64,000 bases of DNA from positions 124,001 through 188,000 of the forward strand of contig NW_026570286.1 in NCBI RefSeq assembly GCF_019649055.1. The letters are read 5' to 3'. The notes below the pieces were generated by a model. That model did not search any database and had not been told where the DNA came from. It saw nothing but the letters and a program-made list of their open reading frames with translations. The stretch is from Paramacrobiotus metropolitanus (lineage: Eukaryota; Tardigrada; Eutardigrada; Parachela; Macrobiotidae). Made by a program: the position numbers and the translations under genes. Shown here piece by piece: positions 1 through 10,697 of the stretch; position 1 is the first letter of the stretch; each line of letters starts with the position of its first letter.

Positions 1-11
1 CGAAGCCATTA

Positions 12-875
12 TCAGATATTTTTCATAATTAATTTTGTCCTCACCATTTCATGGAAAGCCGCTAAATTCTCTCGAAATCTCGTCCCACGCTCATGATCCG
101 GCGTATTGAGGACATTTTTGGACCAGGACATTTCCAGATTCGCGGAATTCAGTAAAAGCTGCTTCCTCTGCACATCACCCAGCTTTTCCAACAGATTATC
201 CTGCGGATCAAACGGCGCTTTCTTCTCATGGAACGCCTCATCCAATCGACTCACCACCCCGTCAATTTCCGCCACTTTATCACTGGCCAACACCGACGTG
301 TGCCCCGTCACACCGGAGCGAGTTTTCGAAGCTTTCGCGTCTTGTGATGTTCGCCGATGGCTGCCCACGTTAACCACCGGTGGAGCAGCGAAATTAGGGC
401 AGACAAACCGCTTCTGCATCGCTTCCAGCAGCAGCTGGTGCTCTTGTTCGCGCGTGCGTACTTCGGGCAGGACTTTCGGTTCACGGTCTTCATTAGACAA
501 CAGCGAGACAGTTTCGCCATTATCTTCCGAGAAACGGCGGGCGAATCCCTCGTGGATGTTATCGCGAACGTAAACAGTGTCGGACAGGGGTTGTGGCGTG
601 GAAGGCTGTGGTGGAGATGGCGAGAAATCCAATCGCTTCTGCACGCGCATATGCGCCGGGAGACGCTCCAGACTGTTGGGATCGTGCAGGGAGTCTGTGG
701 TTATCGAGGAGCGAGCGATGATACTGCCGCTGCTGGATGCGGGAGTTGTTGTGAAGGGTTCCGCGCGGAGAAAGGGATGATCAGTGCGGAAATGGGATTG
801 CAGTGGCTTGGTTAATTGGTTGCTGGCATTTGGAATGTTGTGTGGCCCGTCGCCACCTGCTTCCAGATCTATCAT
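12..875 (-). CDS. Unrecognised protein, about 287 aa, probably single exon
   Basis: An uninterrupted reading frame runs from an ATG at 875 to a TGA at 12. It opens upstream of that ATG without another in-frame ATG, so 875 is the first usable start. The N-terminal half is low-complexity and rich in Ser, Pro and Thr, which suggests disorder. The C-terminal third is charged and predicted helical, with a Leu/Lys/Glu-rich stretch (QDNLLEKLGDVQRKQLLL) and a Phe/His/Met-rich end. I see no signal peptide, membrane segment or catalytic motif, and I do not recognise the family. The overlapping plus-strand frames are shadows. Its 5' end faces the BTB gene across about 660 bp, so the two may share a promoter region. 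An upstream non-coding exon is possible. Confidence 0.6.
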   Translation of the reverse strand: MIDLEAGGDGPHNIPNASNQLTKPLQSHFRTDHPFLRAEPFTTTPASSSGSIIARSSITTDSLHDPNSLERLPAHMRVQKRLDFSPSPPQPSTPQPLSDTVYVRDNIHEGFARRFSEDNGETVSLLSNEDREPKVLPEVRTREQEHQLLLEAMQKRFVCPNFAAPPVVNVGSHRRTSQDAKASKTRSGVTGHTSVLASDKVAEIDGVVSRLDEAFHEKKAPFDPQDNLLEKLGDVQRKQLLLNSANLEMSWSKNVLNTPDHERGTRFRENLAAFHEMVRTKLIMKNI

Positions 876-1538
876 TGTGCTGATCGTTGACGTAACCGAC
901 AGAATTTTCAATTCCAATCGCGCAAAATAAGATCACGGTTCACAGCGGGAACGGGAACGGTCTGGGAATGCGAATTGAAAACAGATCTTCCCGGAGAATT
1001 CTGGATTCAGATCAGACGATACGGCCCATTGGCATCAGGGCATACGGGTACACAGTCCACCGAATCCCGACATCAAAGCCCAGTACTACAGAAACACAAA
1101 ACATCACCTCTAAAAACCGATTATCAATATTATGAAAAGAAGTTTTGATCTCTCAATGGTTTTAATCTAGAGTAAGTAGATGACAAAATTCACAAGGTTT
1201 AATCAGACTGGAATTTTGCAGAAAAACCCTGGCTTAAACGTTATTCAGGTAACCATCAGGTGGATGCGGAAACTGCTTCGTCAGCGAAAAGGTTGGCGCT
1301 TACTGCTTACAGAACGATACGGCTCATAGTCATACAGCACTTCCTGGTTCCACGAATAACGACCCATCATCAGAAGTATCACCAGCGAGCTTATATTACA
1401 AATAATAATAATACATATACGCTGGTATCACTCAACATTTTCTTGACTTTTAAATTTTAACTTTGTCGAAGAGAATTGCAATCCTACTTTGCTTAATTTC
1501 TGGCACTTTTCATACACCTCATTTGCAACAATTCAACC
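876..1538. other. Intergenic region between divergent genes
   Basis: This 663-bp stretch separates the orphan gene on the minus strand from the BTB gene on the plus strand. The short frames in it do not look coding. It should contain both promoters, but I can identify no specific element. Confidence 0.5.
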
Positions 1539-3888
1539 ATGCCTATAAATTCCGCTGTTTCGTCCAACCCAGTTAATCGCGGGGATGTGGGAAAGATTGC
1601 TGAATGTATGCGGGAGGTGTTAGGCAATGGCGAAATGAGTGATTGTCAATTCACGGTGGGACGCCAGTATGGCGCCGAGCGGACCTTTCCAGCTCACAGG
1701 TGCTTTATATCTTGTGCACGTCTGATCGACTGTTCTGAGTCGCCTTTGGTACATGGTGATGATTACGTTCGCTAATTGTGGTTTCAGAGTCATCATGGGC
1801 GCGCGCAGTGATGTGTTCCATGCAATGTTTTTCGGAAATCTACCAGAGAAATGCTCTGGTCCAATTGATATCCCAGATATCCATCCAGATGCTTTCGCTA
1901 ATATGCTGAGGTCTGTCTGCTCGTTCGTTGTAAACGTACATGATCCTGCATAACCGCCATAACGCAGTTTCTTACTGAGAGGGTTCTGTTTCTTTCATTT
2001 TTATAAGAGTTTAACTGTATTTTATGTATTTAATAAAAGAGAGAAAAATTGGAATTTATAGTTTTATTAGTTCAGTTGTAGTGTTGTACAAGCCAGTAGG
2101 AAATAAGAACTATTCCGATTATTCGTTACTGTGTTGAATGGAAAATCAAAAGCGAAAAAATTTAGAAATTCTGACTGATTGCAGCTTCATCTACACGGAC
2201 ACGATTGAGATTCTCAGCGAGGATATCCTGTTCCAGACAGTCAACTGCGCTGATAAATATGATTTGTTATCGCTGGTTGGCTTGTGCACCCGCTTTATTC
2301 TGGATGATCTCAACACGAACAGCTGCCTTGAAATTCTGGAGAAGGTTGGTTTCACAACTTCCTTTGGCTGCTTGCTGGTGCTTGGCTTTGTTTGCGTTAG
2401 ATTCAGTACTTTGAATATTACGTAATGCATTCTTTAGGCCATTCATTATAAATTCCCGTCGCCCATGGTAATGGAGGAGTGTCTACGTTTAATTGATGAG
2501 TCAGTGGAAGGTGTCTGGCAGTCTGATCGTTTCTTGTCCCTCAAACTAGAGACGTTACTGATGATTCTCGAACGAGATACATTGGCTGCTGAGGAACATA
2601 CCATCTGTGCGTCCCTGGAGAGGTACGGTGTAGGTAGCTGTCGAAAATTCTGTTGTGTGTTGTCGTTTAGTGAATTTGTGTTGTGTGAATATGTTGTTGT
2701 TATATGTGCTGTCGAATATCCGTTGGCCAGAATCGCGCGCTTCTGTTAATCACTATGTATCCCGCCTGGTATTATTTACGGTCTTGTTGTTGACAGTTGG
2801 GCTACAAGCGTCTGTAATCGGTGGAATGTGGAGGCTTCTGCTGTTCATCGACGCAGAGCTCTGGGTGCGGCATATCACCTCATCCGTTTCCCACTTCTGA
2901 CCGATGCGCAGCTGGTGGATGGCCCTGCTAAGGTACTGCGCACCTTATAAGTTATAACCAGTGCCCGGTGATCGATTGCCTCGCGCGAGCTAAAAATATA
3001 TAGTCCATGCCTGGAGGCATGATTTAATTCTATTATTTTCTAATAATTATGGCATGTAGTAATTATAATCCAATGCAATGCCGGCTTTTTTTCAGACTGG
3101 TTTATTGCTGCAATCGGAGCTGTGCGACATCTTCAGGTATAAGCATGGCGCAGACAAACCACAGCTTGCATTCTGTGCGGAGCCCCGGCTAAGTGAGCGC
3201 GCTTAGTGAAAAGTGCTGCCTGAGTTGTTGTAACATTTTGAAATTGTTTTGGCATTTCTAGAACGTATCGTTTACCATACGATTCCGGATGTGAGGATGC
3301 TGCAGGAGACTTTCGTGTACAGTGATCCCGTAACAATCAGAAAGCTGCAATGGTTAGTGGATCGATGTAGGGAAACCGGAAATCGAGAGCTACATAGTCG
3401 ATATATTAATATTCATGATTTTGCAGGAAGATAATGGTTTACAAAGTAACTGACGGTGAGTCTGCTAATCTGGGATTCTACCTGATCTGTTCTGGCTATC
3501 CGAAATCGACTCCGTGGTCCTGTAAAGTTAAAGCCAAACTGCGCCTGCTGCCCTGGAAAACAGGAACTGCACCAGTTAAGAAAGGTATGATTGTAAAGTT
3601 ACAGTTATTGTAACCTCGCGACATCCAGATTTTGATATTGGCTGACATATGTACAGTACTCGTGTCCTGTATCTTTGTAGAGACTTCCAGACTGTTCGAC
3701 GATAAAAGTAGTTGCAGCTGGGGATATTCGGCTTATATCTCTATGAAAGTGAGAATTTTTTGCGCTGAAATCCTCCTCATGTATTTTTCATGTAAGGTTT
3801 ATATGCTTTACAGGAATTGCTGAATCCTGTGAAAGGTTATGTTAACCCGAATGATTTCTCTTTGCGTTTACAAATCGAAGTGGCCTGA
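1539..3888 (+). CDS. BTB-BACK-MATH domain protein, 10 exons
   Basis: Ten exons joined in phase give about 417 aa: 1539-1699, 1788-1910, 2185-2344, 2438-2622, 2797-2932, 3096-3192, 3262-3352, 3427-3584, 3681-3748 and about 3813-3888. Residues about 15-125 form a BTB/POZ domain (MSDCQFTVG, FPAHR, GARSDVFHAMFFG, then IYTDTIEI). A BACK-like helical segment follows. The last 110 or so residues match a MATH domain (a YS..WKI opening, LGFYLICSG, WSCKVKAKLRLL, SWGYSAYISMKELL, and KGYV before the end). BTB-BACK proteins usually act as Cullin-3 adaptors, with the second domain recruiting substrate. That role is inferred here. MATH-BTB proteins such as SPOP carry MATH first, so this order is reversed. 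Every junction is GT-AG and keeps frame. Confidence is high for domains and moderate for the exact start. Confidence 0.85.
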
Positions 3889-5020
3889 ACTTCCCACGGG
3901 AATCAAGTGATGCCGTGCACGTGCTACTTGCGGATTTATAGGGAAGGTGGCCCCATGACGACAGGAAAATTGTCTTTAATTATATTTTATTTTATAAATA
4001 AGTTCTAAGTTTTCTCGACCATCCGACAGGATTTAATCGTTTTCCCTTCTCGACGAATTTTGTGATAGTTTGTATTGCTAGATCCTCGGTGCGCTGTGAA
4101 CTTGTTTGTCAAAACCGGATAATCGCTTATGTAAAATTATTACGCTTGTTAGTTAAGAAATTAATTGCGAACACCCGTATGAAATTCAAATTCCTGTAAA
4201 TCTACACTAATGTAAAAGTAAAACTGCAAAATTATAATATGTATCTGCACGAATACTACATAGTACATACTTTCTTCAGAATGCTTCGGTTTATTAACCA
4301 CCATAGAAAACATTTGCGCTAGGCCGCGGAGACAATTAAAAAGCAAAACGGCTGTCAGGCATCTTCAGCACACATATCAAGACGGTACTAAGCCGCTACT
4401 CTATGAAAACATAAAACTCTTCAAAAAAGCCGCTATTGAAAAGCAAAAATATTCAGTGACTAAAAAAATCCCATCACATCAGCTCACAAGCTTCTGGATC
4501 ATTCTTTGGAAGAGAAGTAATAAAATGTAGAGTAGTTTTTGTAACTGGCTGACATGAGTTGACAGCTGTTTTTTTGCACCACAGTACGCACTGACACGAT
4601 GCAATGTACAGAGTACAATAAATACATCTGTGTGCACTGTACTGTGCAGTAGTCTCTACTCACAGAGTCACAGTGAGCTTATGGTTAGTTTAATTATCCA
4701 GAATTTCCATTTTCATAATAATGTTTTGGTTTGTTGTAAGTTTGATTTATCGTTAAGAATGACAAATTGGACGCGTTTCTATTCTAAATTGAGCAACAGT
4801 TGTTTGCGTATAGATGTTGTAAATCTTACTGATTGCAGGATTCGGCCAAATTGATTCGCGTAAGTTAATCGGTAGTCTTTCAGTCTTCCAGTGTTTTGCT
4901 GCTTCGTCCGGTGCAATTATTTTATCGCAGTACCTTGGTCGCTGAATGCTTTGCATGTGAATGCAACGACCACCGGCAGCATCACTGATTATATGATCCT
5001 GATTTCATTCTCCTTCAGAA
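3889..5020. other. Intergenic region
   Basis: About 1.1 kb of AT-rich DNA between two plus-strand genes. I find no supported coding exon. A pyrimidine tract followed by CAG lies just before the ATG at 5021, so the next gene may have a 5' UTR intron here. Confidence 0.5.
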
Positions 5021-8000
5021 ATGGATGTTGGGATGGAGCAGAATGATGATCGGCCTGAACCGGTCGCGGACCAGCCAGTATCTAATGGTTCCACCGCGTC
5101 AGAAAAAGAATCCCCTGCAGAATCGACATCGTGTCCGCAAGCCACTGCGGATACGCAGTTTCGCGTAATGGTGCAGAAACTCCCGAAATATTTCGGATTC
5201 AAGGTGCAGCGTGCATTCACTGACAGCGTCGGGGATGCGGACAATAACCGATGTTGACACGATAATTGCTTTTTCTAGCAATTGAAAACCTGGTTTACTA
5301 AAATTGGACTCGATCCGATCAAAATCAAGCCGACGCAAGGCCGCGGACGGCGTGGAACAGCTTCTGCATGTTTTCTGAATTTTCGGTAGGATGCGCAAAT
5401 GTTTATATTTTTTGTGAATGGGTTTCAACCGAAAAACACGCAGATCGGAGGAAGAACGAGATGCAGCGATCCGCGTTATCGCCACCAGTACATTCAATGG
5501 AACAGTTTTATCGGCCAAGGTATGTTAGTCTCCGCTAGACTGCAGTGTAATCTGCTATATTTTAATGAGCCGACTTGATTTCTATTTTTATTATTTTATT
5601 GATTACAGAAATCAAATTTACCGGAAAATTACGTTAAGAAAAACTAGTAATTTACGGTTTATGATTTACTTATAAATAATATAAGACAAACGAAAATCAC
5701 CCGTGTATTTAAAACAAATAAGATTATTACAGTTGCTGAATATTGAAAAGCTTTTTCAGTTACGCAGGTGATTTTAAAATGGAACTTATAAAAAAGAACA
5801 GTAAGGATGTCCGTGCATTCCGTGGTAAACTGAAAGGCTGTTCAAGCAGTGAAATATTGGTTGGTAACTTGTTATGATTAAATAGGTTTTGATTTGTTGA
5901 TAGGTGGCGGATATGGCTCCGGATCCCTACGCAGAGCGTGGCGATCGAAACCGTAATCAGAAAAGGGGCGATCGCTTGAATAACGAACGGGAAAGCAATG
6001 AGTCGACCCGCGATCCGGAAGCTGAGTAAGAATTCCACGGACACTTACAACATTGCATGTTTTGCGCTTTTTATTAGCAACAGATCGTTGGCTGCATTTT
6101 TAATGTGTACTGCTTTTAGGATCTTGGACATCGTTACGAATCTTCACAAGCTATCTTACGAAGATCAGCTGGTCACTAAGCAGAATCATGCCCGCGAATT
6201 GTTGCGAAAAGTCGATAAGAAATTCCAGTTCAAGAGTCAGGGTTCCATACCTTGGTTGAAAGAGCGTAAAGGAAATTTCTGCCCGCTGGATGTCATTCGG
6301 CCATCGGTTAGTTGATTCATCTTATACGGTGCTTATCTTCAGTTTTTTGAGATGCTGGTTATTTGCAGCCGATCACGGAAAAGTATCGTAACAAGTGCGA
6401 ATTCTCCATTGGATATTCGCCTTCAAATGGTAAGATTGATTTTACGTTTTAAATGCGTCACTGTTAATATTTGCGGCGTTGTGCGCTGTAGAGAAAACAA
6501 TCGGATTCAAATTAGGAAAGTATAAAGAAGGAGTGATCGTTGTTATTCCACCGTATGGCTGCCGGCATATCAACGACACAATGAAGAAAATTGTTCAAGT
6601 GAGAACCCTGCTACTTATTGTAATTCTCTCACCGTGAGACTTCAGTTGATTTTTGTGATCGCTCTAGAGTTTTACGACGTTTATTAACACTTCCGCCTAT
6701 CCTCCATTTGATGAACGTACCCGCACAAATTATTGGCATCAGCTGACAGTGAGAACAAATTCCGCCGGTCTGTCGCTTGTTTGCATTCATTTCCATCCAC
6801 AAAAGTTGGATCAGGAGTCAGTTGCTGCGGAGAAAGATCGCCTCTCGTATTACTGCAGCACTCTTGACAAATCGTCTGCACCTACATTTGTCTACTGGGT
6901 GTCGGACGATAAACAGTGAGTGTAAAAATTTCAAACTTGTCTGTACGTACTTACTTAGCGAATTTGGTATTAAAACAAGATCACATATTTATCATATTGC
7001 AGAGGTGGTGGTCAAAGGAGAGCGGAAAGCATGAACGAAGAGCTTATTTACGGAGATAAGGTTAGTTTCGATAATTCGAATGCACCGCTACATTAGAAAT
7101 TACTTATTTCTTACTTGGTTACACTTACTTACGATAGCCGCGCAACAGGTGGTGCAAGAGTGTTATGCTCTTTAGGCGTCTGAGTTTGGAGAAACTCTTC
7201 TCGGATGCAAGTTCAAAATCTCGCCGGATGCTTTTTTCCAAGGTACGCAATCTGAACTTAATATTTTATTGCGCTGTTGGTTAGAGTGAGCTTAGAAGTT
7301 GCGAACGAATTTCTGTTCTCGATATATTGGTAATTCTTGGGACGTATTATTGTTTTAACTTTGGGATGTGTATTGTTCTCTTTTGTTGCAGTTAATACCC
7401 CCGCTGCCGAAGTATTATATTCTTCACTGATTGAGCTGTCCTCCGTAACACCTCAGACCGTCGTACTGGATTTATGCTGCGGCACAGGAACTATCGGGAT
7501 CGTCATGGCCCGCCATGTTAAGCGGGTTATTGGCGTGGAATTAGGGGAAGCGGCGGTCCGCGATGCTGAACAGAATGCCCGTGTCAATAATGTGGACAAC
7601 ATTGAATTTCACTGCGCCAAAGTGGAGGATGTTCTCGAGAAGATACTCCGCGAGAAAATTCAGCGGGATGATCAGGTGGTGGTGGTGTTGGATCCGCCTC
7701 GGTCAGGAGTTCACAATTCTGTGATTGAGTCTCTCCGGAAAGCTAGGCGTATACAGCGGGTTATCTTTGTGGCTTGCGCGGCGGATAATGAGTACACCGT
7801 GGGAAACTTATACTCGTAAGCGAAACACTTGTAATTGCAGAGGATATGAAATTGTTTAGTTTATGAATGGTTAGTACTTAGTAGTTACCACTGTTCATCA
7901 GTAATTGTATTCTCATAGTTCTTTTCTGAGTGTGTTGCATTTACTGCAGAATCAATGGAATGCCGGTAATTATATCGGTCAGTTGAATAGAATCTGTATT

Positions 8001-8495
8001 CAGACCGATACAGCGACAAATTGTAATACAGATCACAGCAATATTCGATGGGGCATACGTGTTATTAAGAATTAAGATTGGTTTATTATTTAAAATGGTT
8101 TCGGCAGCAACTTTGGTAAATGCCGCACATCCTGCCGGCAGCTTCGTAGCGATGCGGAGATTTTTTTAAAATGTTTCGTTACTCAGAACGCAGTCTTGAT
8201 TATTGGTTAAGTACGGTTACTATATCGTAGACAGTAACTTTTGTTACGATGATCGGGAAATTATTAATTTTTACGTTCTTGCAGGTTGTGCCGGAGTAAA
8301 GCAAGGAATCTTGAGGATGGAGAAGATCCGTTTTATCCTGTTAAATGTCTGCCTGTCGATTTGTTCCCGCTCACGAAGAACGTGGAAATGGTGTTTGTTT
8401 TGAACGAATGTCCTCTAAGCCGGAAGAAAAACGTGTGGAAGCCGTGCCTTCATGAAAGCTGTTTCTGTGTAGTTTTGTTTTGTTGTTACCCATGA
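5021..8495 (+). CDS. TRMT2A: tRNA (uracil-5-)-methyltransferase TRMT2A homologue
   Basis: About a dozen exons spell a TRMT2A-type protein, which makes 5-methyluridine at position 54 of tRNA using S-adenosylmethionine. The N-terminus has an RRM-like stretch (VQKLPKYFGFK, then FLNFRSEEERDAAI). Next come the family region ending CPLDVIRPS, the segment with GYSPSNG, and the substrate domain with ISPDAFFQ and NTPAAEVLY. The SAM fold follows, with motif I LDLCCGTGTIG, GVELGEAAVRDA, and LDPPRSGVH. The catalytic-loop cysteine is present in FVACAADNEYTVGNL. The usual form of this loop is SCNP, so the Asn-Pro after the cysteine is replaced. The C-terminus VDLFPLTKNVEMVFVL is typical, followed by a short extra tail rich in Cys and Phe. 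All junctions read in phase. It converges with the minus-strand acidic gene about 345 bp downstream. Confidence 0.9.
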
Positions 8496-8839
8496 ACTGT
8501 AAAGCTGTTATGTTTTTGCATGGAATACAGCTTTTCTTAATCGAACCGAACGAATGAAAACTAAAAATTAATATCTATGCCTGACTATCTGAATAAACGG
8601 ACTGGAAACACAAAATATTTATTGTGCAAATCCGAAGTCATCATTCAACCTAATCTTGCGTAACATGTAAACCAAAAAAATGCAAACAAAAGAACGATGG
8701 AAGTACACCGTTAGGGCACAGCACAACCATATTCCCTCATCGAAAATTTCCTAAAATCCGTGTAATTACTACAGTCCGGAAATTTGCAAACCAATAACAA
8801 TTTCAATATCGTCCATTAACAACAGGACACTTGACGGTT
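8496..8839. other. Convergent intergenic region
   Basis: This is the 3' region shared by two converging genes. It is AT-rich and should contain both polyadenylation sites. I see no coding exon. Confidence 0.5.
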
Positions 8840-9449
8840 CTATTCGTCGACGCCGTCATCGCCATCATCATCCCCGGCATCATCTCCACCGTCATCGCCA
8901 TCCCCGGCGTCGTCGCCATTTTCTGCGCCCTGGTCATCCCCATCGCCGCCATCGTTTTCGTCAGCATTTTCCGCATCAGCTTCCTCATCCTCGGCATCAT
9001 CCAGACTGTTGATGTCGTCGGGAACACTTTGTGCATCACCTCGACCGTCTAAACACAGAAGGCGCGTACATATTCAGTAGCGTAGTGAAGCATTATACTC
9101 TGACAGTTTCAGCCTTTATTAGTTAGCAATAATACGATAATGATCAATTTACTTAATTTATTATTTAATAATTATTATTAGGAATAGTGAAATTAATATA
9201 ATTATTGTAACAGTATCTGTATGTGCTACGATGCTTACCGTCATGGCCACTTGTTTCGGCTGCAGTCTCCGCCGTTTCTCCAGGCTTTCCCCCGCCGTAC
9301 TGGTCATTATTGGGATTCAGCTGGTTGGAATGATTATCCAGATCCGCTTGGTCTCCGCTCCCTGCGTACCCAGCAGAACGTCCCGGGCCGGAAGAAGGAT
9401 GGTTCGGATTTAGCTGGTTCGCTCGGTTATCTTGTGCGGCTTTGTCCAT
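8840..9449 (-). CDS. Small acidic, disordered repeat protein
   Basis: Two exons on the minus strand give about 140 aa. Exon 1 runs from the ATG at 9449 to about 9238. A GT-AG intron follows, and exon 2 starts near 9048 and ends at a TAG at 8840. The first part contains two near-identical motifs, DNRANQLNPN and DNHSNQLNPN, about 30 residues apart in a Gly/Ser/Pro-rich context. The second part is a long Asp/Glu/Gly/Ala tract made of repeats such as GDDAGDGDDGGDDAGDDDG, encoded by GAT/GAC/GGC codons. There is no signal peptide or membrane segment, and it should be disordered and very acidic. A pyrimidine tract and TAG lie directly before the start, so a 5' UTR intron is likely. I do not recognise the family. 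Ion binding or a protectant role would be guesswork. Confidence 0.65.
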
Positions 9450-10697
9450 TTTCTAGGATAATGCAATTAATTGCACTCACAGATATATAGATATATACGG
9501 TATACAAAAATTGCGGTTTTGCAACAAAATCCACAGATCACATTGTAAAATGCCACTCTACGTACTAAGCGATCAAAGGTCAACAAGTACGACAGACTGG
9601 CAAAACCAATAAATATTTTAGTATCTACGTTTGCCATCATCCCACTGCAAAAGTTGACGGCCAAAATGCAAATTTGGTACCGCGTATTTACTGTAGTTTC
9701 AGCCAAGATTTTACAACAGGAGGTGTTGTTAGAACAACAGGATGTGTTGTTAGAAGATTAGAGAAAGCAAACACTTCGTCATAGACAAGAACATGCACGC
9801 TTGTAGTTACTTGTTACTAATTTTGTAAAATTAACGAGGCTAGTAAATAAAATGCCAAGCCGGTGTCCAAGAGAATGATGTCATAAATTATGACAAATAC
9901 CAACACGGGCCAACGAGTCATCGCCGCGGGTATAACCCCACAGTTCTGATTGGACAGGAATGGCGTAAACATAGGAGGTACGTGCAGAAATGCAGATCAC
10001 AGATCATCACACACACAGGAAGTCCAGAGCAGTACTTACAGTACCGACCGCCTACTCTAGTACAACACAAACAGCGATGTTGTATGTACATACCGCATAT
10101 CTTCTTTATAATTAATTTATTTGATTCAGTCTTGGTCCACTACAGAACAAAATTATAGTTTTAAAGATTTACTAACGTTATGAGTAGTCAAATAAAAAGA
10201 GCTGATTTTCGCGGTAATAATAACGTAATTAGTTATATGGATGTCCCTTAAACCGATCCCATTAGCGCCCTTTCTACGGAAGTACAGTAACAAAGTGTTT
10301 TAACCGGCTCCGCGCAGCGGAGCGGTGCCTTTGATGCCAAAGAAACCGCAAAGATGCCGCTGTTTATATATTGTGGAAACGTGGACATAAGTAAAAGCGA
10401 AATAGACTTAAATGCGAAATTTTCAGTTTTGGTAAAATAACTTCCATTAGCTTACAGAGCAAGTGTTTACCAAAGTTTGTGTTTTATTCACCTTTTACAC
10501 ACAGTGTCACCAAGAACTGCAAATGACCTTTCCAAAAAATCGGTCGACTCCGGTTCAACAACAAACAAATCCAAATTCTTACAGCAATACGGTTGGAAAT
10601 TGTTTACAAGGATCTGGTAATAATAAGTGTACCACCAAAGCATTTTATGGAAGTTCTTATTACTGTATTACTGAAGGTGACAATAAAGTATAAGTTA
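9450..10697. other. Intergenic region
   Basis: About 1.25 kb without a supported exon. The short frames here lack plausible starts or splice sites. It should contain the promoter of the acidic repeat gene and the 3' flank of the GST gene. Confidence 0.5.

Noticed and set aside
10463-10693. A short plus-strand frame rich in Asn and Gln
   Set aside because: It begins at a non-ATG codon and has no coding support. It overlaps only the 3' flank of the GST gene.
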